Shown here: in pieces, positions 1 to 10,323 of the stretch
Layout of the letters: every line of letters begins with the position of its first letter
Numbering within the stretch: the first letter of the stretch is position 1
Source of the DNA: Citrus sinensis
Taxonomy: Eukaryota > Streptophyta > Magnoliopsida > Sapindales > Rutaceae
Assembly: GCF_022201045.2 (NCBI RefSeq)
Contig: NC_068559.1
Coordinates: 21,583,501-21,647,500 of the forward strand
Length of the DNA: 64,000 nucleotides
Direction: 5' to 3'
Translations under genes and position numbers: made by a program
The notes under the pieces: generated by a model
Database searches by the model: none
Told to the model about the DNA's origin: nothing
The model's input: the letters and a program-made list of their open reading frames with translations, nothing else

Positions 1-1606
1 GACTGACTACTCCCACTGCTTTTGCAATATCTGATCTTGTACATATCATAGCGAACATCAAACTTCTCACTGTTGATGCATACGGTACTCGAGACATCTC
101 TTTCCTCTCTACTTCATTGCTAGGACACATACTTGAGGATAATTTGAAATTAACAGGAAGTGGGGTAGAAATTGACTTACAATCTTGCATGTTGAAGCGC
201 CGCAAGATTTTCTTCAAGTAATTCTTCTGTGAAAGCCAAATCTTCCTGTTATTTCTGTCTCGGTGAATTTGCATCCCTGGAATCTTGTTTGCTGGTCCCA
301 GGTCCTTCATTTCAAACTCCCTAGCCAACTGTGCCTTCAATTCTTAGACTCGATCTTTGTTGGGGTCTGCTACCAACATGTCATCCACGTACAACAGTAA
401 AATGATGAAATCATTATCTTCAAACCTCTTGTAATATGCACAATGGTCTGAACTGAGTCTGTTGTATCCAAGGCTCATGATGAAGGAATCAAATCTCTTA
501 TACCAACACCTTGGCGCCTGTTTGAGACCGTAAAGAGATTTGTTCAACCTGCAAACCAAGTTCTCCTTTCCTGTTTCCGCAAAACCTTCTGGTTGGAGCA
601 TATATATTTCTTCTTCAAGTTCTCCATGAAGAAATGCAGTTTTCACATCTAACTGCTCAAGATGTAAGTCAAGTGTAGCACATATCGCCAAGACTCCTCT
701 GACTGTTGTGAGTCGAACCACTGGAGAAAATATCTCGTTGAAGTCAATACCTTCTTTCTGAACATATCCTTTCACCACCAATCTTGCACGATACCGCTCC
801 ACTTGGTCATTGTCATCACGCTTGATCTTGTAGACCTATTTGTTTCCAATGGCTTTTCTTCTGTGTGGTAGTGGTACAAGTTCCCATGTCTTGTTCTTGT
901 GTAGAGCTTCAATTTCTTCATGTATTGCTGTCATCCACAAAGTAACATCTGAGCTGTTTAAAGCTTCATGGAAAGTTGAAGGCTCTCCATCCTCTGTTAG
1001 AAGACAGCATGCAACGTTGATTTCTGTGACATACTCCGAGTGCCACATTGGCGGTCGTCTCTCACGAGTTGACCGACGAACTTCTGGAGCCTCGGACTCG
1101 ACTGGTTCTTGTTCCTCGTGCTCTGGTGCTGCTTCAGAAGAATGTGAATCTTTTGGATTATTTTCCACATATACCGGTATAGTCTCTGACTTTTCTTTTA
1201 CACTGCTATCATCATTATCTCTCATTTGCAGTTGATCTTCTATAAAGATAACATCTCTGCTGATGACGATCTTGTGGGCAGTGGGGTCCCACAGACGATA
1301 CCCCTTTACTCCATCAGCATACCCTAAGAAGATACATCTTCTAGATTTTGAATCCAGCTTTGTTCTTTCTTAGGCATTATACATCACGTACACAGGACAT
1401 CCAAATGCATGTAGGTATGAATAATCAGTTGGCTTTCCAGTCCACATCTCCATCGTTGTCTTCAGCCCAATAGCTGAAGATGGCGATCGATTTACTATAC
1501 AACAGGCAGTTTTGACTGCTTCTACCCAGAATGAATTGGGTAGACCAGCAGTCCTCAATATAGATCTTATCCGTTCTGTAAGAGTTCTATTCATCCGCTC
1601 TGCCAC
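1..1606 (-). pseudogene. copia integrase C-terminal and reverse transcriptase remnant
   Basis: Frame 1370-1606 carries the integrase segment starting AERMNRTLTERIRS. Frames 836-1225 and 344-802 carry the integrase-RT linker and the reverse transcriptase; the latter contains the catalytic YVDDML motif near 370-390 and QLDVKTAFLHG. Stops or shifts separate all three frames, and a further break near 343 precedes the rest of RT, which continues to the window edge. Confidence 0.85.
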
Positions 1607-1639
1607 TCCATTTCATTGAGGAGTGTATGCCACCGTGAA

Positions 1640-2500
1640 CTACCTCTGAATACCTTCTTGCTTAGAGAAAGCAAGAAACTCGTTGTCTGTATACTCTTCA
1701 CCATTATCTGTCCTCAAGCACTTGATCTTTTTACCAGATTCAATTTCCACCCGCGCTTTGTATTCTTTAAACACTAGAAATACATCTGACTTTTTCTTAA
1801 TTGGATACACCCAACATCTCCTGGAATAATCATCAATGAAAGTCACCATGTACTTTGCACCTCCCATGGATATCCGGTGATTCCCAAACATCAGAATGAA
1901 TCAAGCCTAAAATGCATTTACTTCTAGCAATAGATCTACTGAATTTTAATCTGTGTTGTTTACTTGTAACACAATGCTCGCAAAATGGTAAACTTACCGA
2001 TTTGAGCCCCGGAAGTAATTTTCGCTCAGATAGAATCTTCAAACCTTGTTCTGACATGTGGCCAAGTTTGAGATGCCACATCATCGTTGACTCTTCTCTA
2101 TTTGACGCGACACACGCATCAGCCTCCTGTAGTATTTCTCCTTTAAGCATGAATAGATTAGCACTGATCTTTTTTGCCTTCATCAATACAAGCGCACCTT
2201 TAACAATCTTCATAATTCCATTCTCCACATGAGTTTTATACCCATGACTATCCATTTGTCCCAAAGACAATAGATTTTTCTTTAGGCCATTGACATGTCG
2301 TACCTCCCCAATTGTGCGAATTGTACCATCAAACATTTTTATTTTGATAGTACCACTACCAACGATCTCCAAGGCATGATCATCTCCCATATATACAGAT
2401 CCTCCTGAGATATGTTTATATGAGTGGAACAATTTTCTTCGAGAAGTCATATGCCAGGTAGCTCCTAAGTCTATAAGCCAGACATCAGATAGTCATTTTC
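1640..2500 (-). pseudogene. copia protease and integrase N-terminal remnant
   Basis: Near 2455-2475 the aspartic protease motif reads DLGAT, where copia proteases normally have Ser or Thr after the catalytic Asp. The frame 1833-2450 continues into the GAG-pre-integrase/HHCC region (HLKLGH followed by CEHC). A second frame, 1640-1891, holds integrase catalytic-core Asp residues (FIDDYSRRCW, LRTDNGEEY). A frame change between about 1833 and 1891 separates the two. Confidence 0.85.
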
Positions 2501-2586
2501 TGCCTTCTAAAACAATTGTTGCCTCGCTGTAGAGAATTTCGTCATCATCTAAGGTACTTGCTACACACCCCTGAGCATTCGATACC

Positions 2587-3437
2587 TCAGGTTCTTTGCC
2601 CTCTTCTCTTCTGATTACTCCAACATTCTTTCTTAACGTGCCCTTTCTTGCCATAGTTGTAGCATTTAATATTTTTCTTACTTCTGAATTTTGATCTACC
2701 ATGATTGTGACTCCTACTGGGGCCACGTTCCATTGATCTCCCTCTCGTCACCGATAGCGCCTCCGCTTGCTGCGAACTTACTTGTATGTTTTCCTTATTT
2801 TTTCGCCTGCTCTCCTCATTTAATACGGAGGCTACAACATCATCGAAAACTAGACTGTCTGCTAGATTGTTGTTTGTCAGGTTGATGATGAGTTGATTAT
2901 ACGAATCTGGTAGACTTTGAAGTAGAAGTTCTGCACATTCATTTTCCTCTATATTATGACCCAACGTTGTAAGTTGTGAAAATAGAGTCTTCAAGGTGTT
3001 GATGTGGTCGGTCATCATTGTAGATTCCGCCATTCGAAGAGTATAAAGTTCCTCTTCAAGAAGATTTTGTTGTGTAGTGACTTGGCCTCGTACAATTTTG
3101 TAAGAGTATCCCAAATTTCCTTCGCTGTATTTTTCTCTGCCACACTAGATAATACTCCGTCTACAAGTGTCAAGTGTAGATCAGAAATGGCGTTGCCATC
3201 TATCTCGTTCCACTTGTCATCAGTTATCTCCAAGGGCCTTTCTCCAATTGCTGCCAAACAATTATTTTTCCTCAATACAGCTTTCATCTTCATTTTCCAC
3301 AACGAAAAATTATTTTCGTTAAATTTCTCAATTTCATACTTTGCCGCCATTTTGTTGATAAATACCGCACACAAGCTAGTGTACCACCTTGAATAGTTGT
3401 GAGTATGTGTGAGAATGCACCCCAGAAACGTTCCCAA
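2587..3437 (-). pseudogene. copia gag remnant
   Basis: Two overlapping minus-strand frames (3015-3437 and 2587-3114) carry a copia capsid-like protein followed by a basic Arg/Ser-rich stretch and a zinc knuckle. The frame changes between 3015 and 3114, so the gene is broken. The knuckle reads CYNYGKKGHVKKEC: the second cysteine of the usual CX2CX4HX4C pattern is a tyrosine, so metal binding is probably lost as well. Related but independent damage follows in pol. Confidence 0.85.
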
Positions 3438-3608
3438 GAAAGACTGGAGGGGTCACAATGGTCTCACTTAAAACCCAGACTCTTTAAGCTCTTATCGCCT
3501 TTGTGACAGAATTTTTCTAGACATGTACAAAACCACACAGTTGTTTTACTCACACCATTATTCCCTGCTTTGCAACGCAAAATTCTTGGATCACTCCCAC
3601 CGTTTCAC

Positions 3609-3693
3609 GTGAATAGTACCGTATATGTGAATAGTACCGTATACGTGAATAGTACCGTATACGTGAATAGTGCCGTATACGTGAATAGTACCG
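3609..3693. repeat. 18-bp tandem repeat in the copia leader, about 4.7 copies
   Basis: The unit gtgaatagtaccgtatac repeats from 3609, with single-base variants, between the primer binding site and gag. The same unit, slightly diverged, recurs at about 14612-14661 inside the solo LTR of a different element. Confidence 0.85.
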
Positions 3694-3715
3694 ACTCCAA
3701 AAAATACAACCAATA

Positions 3716-3727
3716 GCTCTGATACCA
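3716..3727 (-). promoter_or_regulatory. Primer binding site (initiator Met-tRNA type)
   Basis: The minus strand reads TGGTATCAGAGC, the classic copia primer binding site complementary to the 3' end of plant initiator Met-tRNA. It sits one base inside the LTR edge, which fixes both orientation and LTR boundary. Confidence 0.9.
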
Positions 3728-3728
3728 C

Positions 3729-4429
3729 TGTTAGTAAATTGGTGGGTGAAGCAGACACGCAGCTAAAATGAAATTGTAAGAAAATAAAGAACAAGCACAA
3801 TAGAGGACACCAGAAATTATGTAGTTCGGCTTTTAGCCTACGTCCACGGGCGAAAACAAAAGGAAATATTTTACTAGTGAAAAGGAGTTACAAGTATTGT
3901 AGTATTCTAGCTCATTCCCAAAATCTCAATATACCCAAACTCTCAGAACATTAATCACTCAAGAGTTTATTAAACTCTTAATACTCTCAACTCTAAAGGA
4001 AGGCAATGCTTCTCTCTTGATGGAATTGGATGCCAAATGAAATGGGGAGCTCTCCCTTTTATAGCCAAAAAATGGCTATTAAATTAATAATAATTTTTTT
4101 CTTGTCAAAACCATATTCCTCATTTTCTTCTTCAAACTGCTTCTTTTTGCATTTTCCTCTTCAAGCATGTCGGCCCATTTTCAACATTTCTAGAAGGTGC
4201 CCCATATTCAACAAAGCAGGCAGCTGGCTGTTGCTTTTGAAATCAGCCACGTTTGGCTCTTTTTTTTTTTCTTTTTCCTCCAAGCGGTGCATGACAATAA
4301 AAGTGTGGCAAAAAGATATAAAATATCAGCACAACTCAATATTTCATTGGTAGATACAAACTGAAGAGAAAAATTCAAAGTCAATTATGGTATGTGAAAA
4401 ATATCAGCTTACAAGATGAATTCGTAACA
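3729..4429 (-). repeat. 5' LTR of the copia element (701 bp)
   Basis: The LTR begins tgttagtaaa and ends ttcgtaaca on the plus strand, giving a perfect 5-bp terminal inverted repeat TGTTA/TAACA. It directly abuts the primer binding site on its low-coordinate side. A minus-strand TATA box (TATAAAAGG) lies at 4055-4063, pointing transcription into the element and away from the ADH gene. The high-coordinate edge is one base from the plus-strand TATA box of that gene. Confidence 0.85.
4055..4063 (-). promoter_or_regulatory. TATA box of the copia LTR
   Basis: The minus strand reads TATAAAAGG inside the LTR, in the orientation needed to transcribe the element toward lower coordinates. Confidence 0.6.
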
Positions 4430-4430
4430 C

Positions 4431-4438
4431 TATATAAA
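4431..4438 (+). promoter_or_regulatory. TATA box of ADH-like gene 1
   Basis: TATATAAA lies 78 bp upstream of the ATG. The next 80 bp align with the 5' leader of the paralogous fragment at 9330-9444, so this is the native leader, but everything further upstream is retrotransposon LTR. Confidence 0.65.
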
Positions 4439-4515
4439 GGCCTGATTCAAAGCTTAACTCTATAGATTAGTTTGAACTTTGAAGTTGTAAAATCAACGAG
4501 TCTCCAGCAATAAAG

Positions 4516-6319
4516 ATGAGCATATCGCCAGCCATGACATGCAAAGGTATGTAAAAGGTTTTAATATAATTAATTCACAGATTGTTATGAACTGTTATTT
4601 TCATATAAGTTTTTTGAAAATTTATTATGCTGCAGCTGTTGTATGCTGGGGTGAAGGAGAACCATGGAAAGTAGAAGAGATACAGGTGGAGCCTCCAAAA
4701 GCAACAGAAGTTAGAGTCAAAATGCTTTATGCTAGCATTTGTCACACTGATATCTTATCCTCTAAAGGGTTCCCATTGGTTAGTATCACGTAAATTGTAT
4801 AACTAATGAAGACTAATACATAACTTTTTCAATACTTTATTTTGTTATAAATTACTTGATTTTACAGTCAATGAATATTTCTGATTTGGTTATTTTTATT
4901 TTCAGCCCCTTTTCCCTCGTGTTCTTGGTCATGAAGGTGTCGGGTAAGTACATTCGTTGTTTATTATGTTTGTATATTTTTTTGAATTGTTTAATTTGAC
5001 CGCAACTCAATTCTCCTCTCCGTTTCTTAATTATATCCGTATATATAATTGCACAAACGTATCATAAAATTAAGAGATTAATTTTTTTTTTTTCACGAAA
5101 CTGGAGGATGGTGGAGAGTATCGGTGATGAAGTGAAAGAATTAAAGGAAGGAGATATTGTGATTCCAACATTTATTGGAGAATGTAGAGAATGTGAAAAT
5201 TGCACATCAGAGATGGCCAATCTATGCCTAAAATATCCATTCACCTTCCATGGGTTAATGCCGGATGGCAGTTCAAGAATGTCCATAAGAGGCCAGAAAT
5301 TGTATCACATATTTACATGCTCCACAATGACCGAATATATGGTGGTTGATGCCAATTATGTTGTGAAAGTTGATCCAAGTATAGATCTTTCACTTGCTAG
5401 CTTCCTTTCATGTGGATACTCATCAGGATTTGGTGCAGCTTGGAAGGAATTCAAAGTTGAAAAAGGATCAAGTGTTGCTGTTTTTGGCCTTGGTGCTGTT
5501 GGATTAGGGGTGTGTAACTACATGTACAAAATGAGAAACACCTATCTCTAGTTTCCTGACTATAATTTTAACAAATATTGTAATTTCTAATTGCAGGTTA
5601 TGGATGGAGCCAGAATCCAAGGGGCAGCTAAAATAATTGGGATAGACAAGAATCCATGTAGAAAAGACAAGGGAGAAGCTTTTGGAATGACAGATTTTAT
5701 AAATCCTGATGACGAACCAAATAAATCAATTTCAGAATTGGTCAAGGAAATGACTCATGGAACGGGTGTGGATTATGGCTTTGAGTGCACTGGGGTTGCA
5801 TCTTTAATTTCGGAAGCCCTTGAAGCCACCAAGTTGGTATGTTTCTTTACTAAAACCGGAGGAATTAGCATTTCCAGCAGGCTTAAAATCTATTATTAAT
5901 AATTTTTCAGACAAGCTGTCAAACACATTCTTACTAGTTTCATTTCAAATACTATTTTTTTAAAACAAACTACCAAATTGGCTTTTATGTATCCTGTTCA
6001 GGATGACGAATGATGTTAGGAGTGTTGTTATATTTGAAATGGTGAACAGGGCAAAGGAAAAGTGATGGCAATTGGAGCAGCAAATGAAGCCAAAGTGCCA
6101 CTGAACTTTCCGGCGATTGCCTTAGGAAGGAACTTGAAGGGCACCATCTTTGGAGGGATCAAAACAAAATCAGGGTTACCCATTATCCTTGACAAATGCA
6201 AAAATAAGCAACTTCAAGTTGACCAACTTTTGACTCATCAGGTTATGTTGGAAGATTTGGACGAAGCAATTAAGCTGTTGAAGCAACCTGATTGCGTCAA
6301 GGTTCTAATCAAGATTTAA
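4516..6319 (+). CDS. Zinc-dependent alcohol dehydrogenase-like protein (gene 1)
   Basis: Six coding exons: 4516-4546, 4636-4778, 4906-4943, 5107-5509, 5597-5836, 6050-6319, total 1125 bp, 374 residues, all GT-AG. This is the normal length for plant medium-chain (MDR) ADH-like enzymes, cytosolic NAD(P)-dependent oxidoreductases acting on alcohols or aldehydes. Visible residues: catalytic zinc ligands in SICHTD, LGHEGVG and LSCGYSSG; structural-zinc cysteines in [17 protein letters not shown]; Rossmann loop FGLGAVGLG. The start [10 protein letters not shown] fits the paralogs. Exon 4 begins with Met where paralogs have Val, using acceptor tggag. The substrate is unknown. It is transcribed away from a copia LTR that replaces its upstream promoter. 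The frame is fully open, so it looks functional. Confidence 0.9.
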
Positions 6320-6338
6320 GTCATTTTGTATTTTATTG

Positions 6339-6344
6339 AATAAA
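6339..6344 (+). terminator. Polyadenylation signal of ADH-like gene 1
   Basis: AATAAA lies 20 bp after the stop codon, followed by a T-rich stretch. Confidence 0.55.
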
Positions 6345-7441
6345 GATGGCTGATAAGCCTCATTTTCCTTGTGTCTCTTACATATTTCAGCCTTCTTTTC
6401 TCTTTTTTCTTTGTTTTCTCTGGTTACAAGCTTTTAATAATGAATTTGCATATGTCAGACATATATTTATTTCGATGTCCAGTTAAAACTTAACTATTTA
6501 TATAGTCTTATATAATAACTATCAATCATAGCTTCATATAAAAACTATATAAAAACTTTTACAAAAACGAGACAAACACTTATTCTTTATTTCTTTTTTA
6601 TTTTATGAAATAAATTCGGGCCGTTAGTATTGTCTAAACATGTTTCTTTTTTTAAAAAAATTGAAACTGTTATAAATTATATTATCCAAAACCTCAAATA
6701 TTACAAGTAAAATAGAACGGAAAATTTTCCATCCTTAAAAAAGAATTTGAACAACTGAAAATTACCATAATAAATCTGAAAATCCTGCCTTAGTGCCATG
6801 CATAACAAATCTAACTTTTCGTCTATTGAAGATAAACAATATTACTAACAAGCAGTAAGTCAAAGCACAAGACAACTGTTTCACGAAAATTAATATCATT
6901 CAAATAATTCCTCTAATGAACATCAGTGTGAAATCATCACAAAAACTACAAAAATAGGTAAACAAGAAAATTTTAAAAAAAATTACAAATGAAAATAAAA
7001 ATACAAAAATGAAAAACCACACATCACCCCTACAAAGTTCCTCTTAGTGAACCTACACAAAGACCACTGCTACAAGGCCATTGAAATCTCTATGCACTAG
7101 TGTTAAAGTTGATGCAAGAACCTCCAATGCAAATATATTCTCACAGTTCAAATATTAGAATAGTCCTATCATGAAATTCATCAGAAAAAAGCCTTGTTGC
7201 GTTCAAGAAAAAATTTTAAAAAAAAAACTTGAAAATGAAAAGTGGCCGAGAGGGGAACTTCCTCTCCTGCTAGAAACGGTGGTTGGATCTGAGCGGTAGA
7301 GGATGGAAAAGATGAGAACTTTTGTTGATAGATTTTGCTGATCGAAGCGGCTAGGAATTCGGAATTGAAGATCTATTTTCGGATAATGTGAAATCACGAC
7401 ATATATTTCTAAAAGCACTAAAGCTACGTCTAATATTTCAA

Positions 7442-7630
7442 ACGAGGCAAATTCTTGGGAGAAAAATTTGTTCAAGTGTATTGAAATTAATTACAATCTC
7501 TATTAATACAAAAGTTTGACTTCTCAGTTTTGACACCCTAACTTTGCCGCCATCTTTATTTATTTATTCTTTTTCAGTCTATATTATGTGCTTTAGAATG
7601 TTACATTATGACAAGTTTCCGAATGTTACT
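7442..7630. repeat. Segment duplicated at 16010-16223
   Basis: The stretch from gaggcaaattcttggg through gccgccatctttatttattt to tgacaagtttc recurs, diverged, at 16010-16223. Both copies precede ADH-like sequence, so this is probably part of the cluster's tandem duplication. Confidence 0.75.
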
Positions 7631-7740
7631 GTTTGGGTGGGATTTTCCTAACACTACGGATAAGAATAATTTAGCTTGACTGGGTTTGCTCCCCAATTCG
7701 AGTCCTAGGGAAGTCGTCTTTGTTGGGAAAACTTGTGCCT

Positions 7741-7851
7741 CCCGGTTCGAGCGGGGACTTCTAATCTGAATTGTAGTGCAGGCTTAAAGTTGTCTTCCGG
7801 TTCGAGCGGATACTTCTAATCTGAGTTGTGGTACAGATTTAAAATTGTTTC
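7741..7851. repeat. 55-bp tandem repeat, two copies
   Basis: The motif ccggttcgagcgg...acttctaatctga occurs at 7742 and 7797 with period 55. The surrounding 7690-7890 is richer in GC than its flanks and carries several ttcgag motifs, reminiscent of a SINE-type repeat, but I cannot place it in a family. Confidence 0.6.
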
Positions 7852-9443
7852 CCGCAGTTGGGGTCCTCCCCAAAATACCTCGTGGTTAAGACAAAAAAAA
7901 AAAAGCCAACCACTTCCTTTATTAAATGACTGAGCTGCAAGTCTCATTATTAAAAAAATTTATTATTGAAAAATCATGGGTCCTGCAATGAAATCTATCT
8001 CTACCATCTGAGAGCATATTCGTTGACCCCAAGTCAATCTTACACAACTTTTTTTGTTTTGTTTTGTTTTTTTACTAATCCTCCCCAGTGAGTAATGTAT
8101 GAAAATTCCAACTTTCTTACATTATTAGATATTGTTGTTTTACAATAAAACATTTAAAATGCAATATTTTGAATGAATCGTGTAGATCTAGATCTAGACC
8201 CTATATGTATATATAGCTTTTAATGACTTTCAGACTTTGTCATTTTCACGTCTATTTTTCGAGGTCCCATTTTTTAGACTTTTCTCTGAAGTTGTTACTA
8301 GTTCTTTTATTTTCTTTTCTTTTTTTATTACAAAATATTTGTATTTTGATTGGCATAGCAATAGGGAACTAATATCTTTACTTTGCTTCAAATTTGAGAG
8401 ACTAACTTAAATATTTTCACCTATGGGCCCTGTTATATATGAAGTTATTGGATAAAAAATAGGTATAATTAATCTTAATCTTATAAAATGTATGCACAGC
8501 AGAAAATTATAAAACATCAGTGTACAACTCAATTAGCACTGAATCTAAATTACTATGACCCATGTTTATAATCTAAATTATTATTTTAAAAAAAGGTGGG
8601 TTTAAAGAGTATATTTATGAGTTTAAATAGACAACAAAGAGTAGTTTCTTTTTCTTTTTCTTTTTCTTTTTTTCCACATGCGTCATCTTCTTCGTTGGTT
8701 ATAATTCTAATTTTATGTTTAGATTTCTTCCTATAGATAAGTAGATTTTGTTCTTCCTTTTAATAAATTATGTTTAATTCATGTTTAAAGAAAGATATGA
8801 TTTTTGCAATATTATCATGTATTTTAGTCAATTACTATGCGATATTTTGGTAACAAACATTTTTATGAAAAAGTGGGTGCCAAAGAGTTTTGTGTGTGTG
8901 TGTATAATTACCAAACAGGACATGTTCATTATTTGGTCATCTATTCTTAGTAGTGGTAAATTAAAATATTTACATACATAAATTATTACTTGTATTTTAT
9001 GTTGTTTCAAAAAAAAAAAAAGATTTTGCGTAACAAAGAAATGTTTTTAGCAGGTTATTGTCCTTATACTATCATTAATTTTAACAATCAAATTAAGTTA
9101 ATCGACCAAAGTTTAAAATTTTGAAACAATTCAAAAATATGTATCAAATTTTAAAACTATTGACATTTTTTATTTTCAGAAAACAACAGGGACATCAGTG
9201 TTGAGAACCTGAATGGAAAACAATGCATCCACGCCGTTGAAACAACTTGTGTTTCAGATCTAATGGTCAACGCGTATATGGAAAATATGGAAGGTACATA
9301 TACTAGGTGGCAGGTGCACAGACCGCACTGTAAATTAAATCGGCCTGCTCCAACGCTCAACTCTACAGATTAGGTTGAACTCTCGAGGCTGTAAAATCAA
9401 CAAGTCTCCACCTATCAAAAAAAAAAAGTCTCCAGCAATAAAG

Positions 9444-9678
9444 ATGAGCATTTCACGAGCCATAACATGCAAAGGTATGTAAAAAGGTTTTAATTAATAT
9501 AGTAAATTCACAGACTAAAATCAATTTTTATGAACTGTTATTTTCTATGGGAAAATTTTTTGAATCTCTATGCGTTTTGCAGCTGTTGTATGTTGGGGTA
9601 AAGGAGAGCCATGGAAAGTGGAAGAGATCCAAGTAGAGCCTCCAAAAGCAACTGAAGTCAGAGTTAAAATGCTTTATG
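9444..9678 (+). pseudogene. ADH-like fragment A (exon 1 and part of exon 2)
   Basis: Exon 1 (9444-9474, MSISRAITCK) and the first 96 bp of exon 2 (9583-9678, ending at KMLY) match gene 1 closely, including the intron and the leader upstream of the ATG. After 9678 ADH similarity stops abruptly, before the catalytic-zinc cysteine, and unrelated exon-like sequence follows. Continuing the ADH frame gives a stop within two codons. The remaining exons are absent. The leader retains cagcaataaagatgagca, as in gene 1. Confidence 0.9.
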
Positions 9679-9679
9679 T

Positions 9680-9979
9680 CTGATCTAATGCTGAATGAAG
9701 ATGAGTATGGTTTTCGGAGGGCCAAGCGACCAATTTATTATGATGAAGGTTTAGAGGTAACCATTATTCACTATTACTTGGAACATGAGGTTATATTGTT
9801 CCTTCTCTTCAAACTTTGAATTGTATTCCCTTTCCTCTGAAGCAGAGGACCAGGCAGACCTTGAACGCGAAAATCAGCCAACTTAATAATGCTATTGACA
9901 ATGTATCTTCACGTTTGAGAGGTGGCAATAGTGCTCCTAAAGTGCCAGTGGAAATTGACCCTGAAGTAGAAGCTACCAT
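9680..9979 (+). pseudogene. Two foreign exon-like segments fused to ADH fragment A
   Basis: Segment 1 (about 9680-9756) reads open as NEDEYGFRRAKRPIYYDEGL and ends at a GT donor. Segment 2 (9846-9979) follows a cag acceptor, reads open as RTRQTLNAKISQLNNAIDNV and onward to EIDPEVEAT, and ends at a gtaagg donor. Composition and splice sites look like real coding exons of an unrelated gene. I do not recognise the family. The ADH frame does not read into it, so no fusion protein is predicted. It is probably a captured gene fragment from elsewhere in the genome. Confidence 0.6.
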
Positions 9980-10200
9980 GTAAGGATTTGTTTCCAAAGT
10001 TCTAAAGATACCTACTGTACTTTGCATAACAATTTCCAATTTACTGCAAATCGCATAATGCCTGAAAATCAGATGTGTAGAAATCTCAGATGTGTTCATG
10101 GTTTTTTATATTGGTTTGAGGTTCCTTTTAATGTTTACATTTTGTACTTAAAAGTGCAATGTTCAAACTTAAGCTAAATCTGCAAAAACTCCGTTCTTTC

Positions 10201-10206
10201 TTTATT
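10201..10206 (-). terminator. Polyadenylation signal of ADH-like gene 2
   Basis: The minus strand reads AATAAA about 118 bp after the stop codon of gene 2, in the narrow gap between gene 2 and the captured exons. Confidence 0.4.
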
Positions 10207-10323
10207 ACAAATTAGAGGTTTGGTGATGAGATTAGGAGTGAACATAAATAGAAGGGATCTCAAGAGCAGATCTTAAGATTTTGATCTCGAATTTAACACA
10301 AGGAGAGCATAGGATAAAACCTA

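Larger units (their letters stand above)
1..4429 (-). mobile_element. Ty1/copia retrotransposon, decayed, 3' part cut by window start
   Basis: Reading the minus strand from high to low coordinates gives LTR, primer binding site, gag, protease, integrase and reverse transcriptase, the Ty1/copia order. The 3' end, including RNase H and the second LTR, lies beyond base 1. The 5' LTR (3729-4429) has TGTTA/TAACA ends. The internal region carries many stops and frameshifts, so this copy is not autonomous. No target duplication can be checked because only one end is present. Confidence 0.93.
6360..9320. other. Intergenic AT-rich DNA between ADH gene 1 and fragment A
   Basis: No credible gene. It holds a segment shared with 16010-16223 (at 7442-7630), a tandem repeat at 7741-7851, a TTTTTC run at 8646-8674 and a short GT run near 8890-8904. 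The first 200 bp downstream of gene 1 resemble the DNA following the exon-6 fragment at 16640-17280, apart from a MITE inserted there. Confidence 0.6.

Noticed and set aside
840..1235. Plus-strand open frame at 840-1235 and similar ones at 1912-2232, 3004-3396, 18002-18193, 57746-57973 and 58018-58302
   Set aside because: They lie antisense to retrotransposon coding sequence and show no domain of their own.
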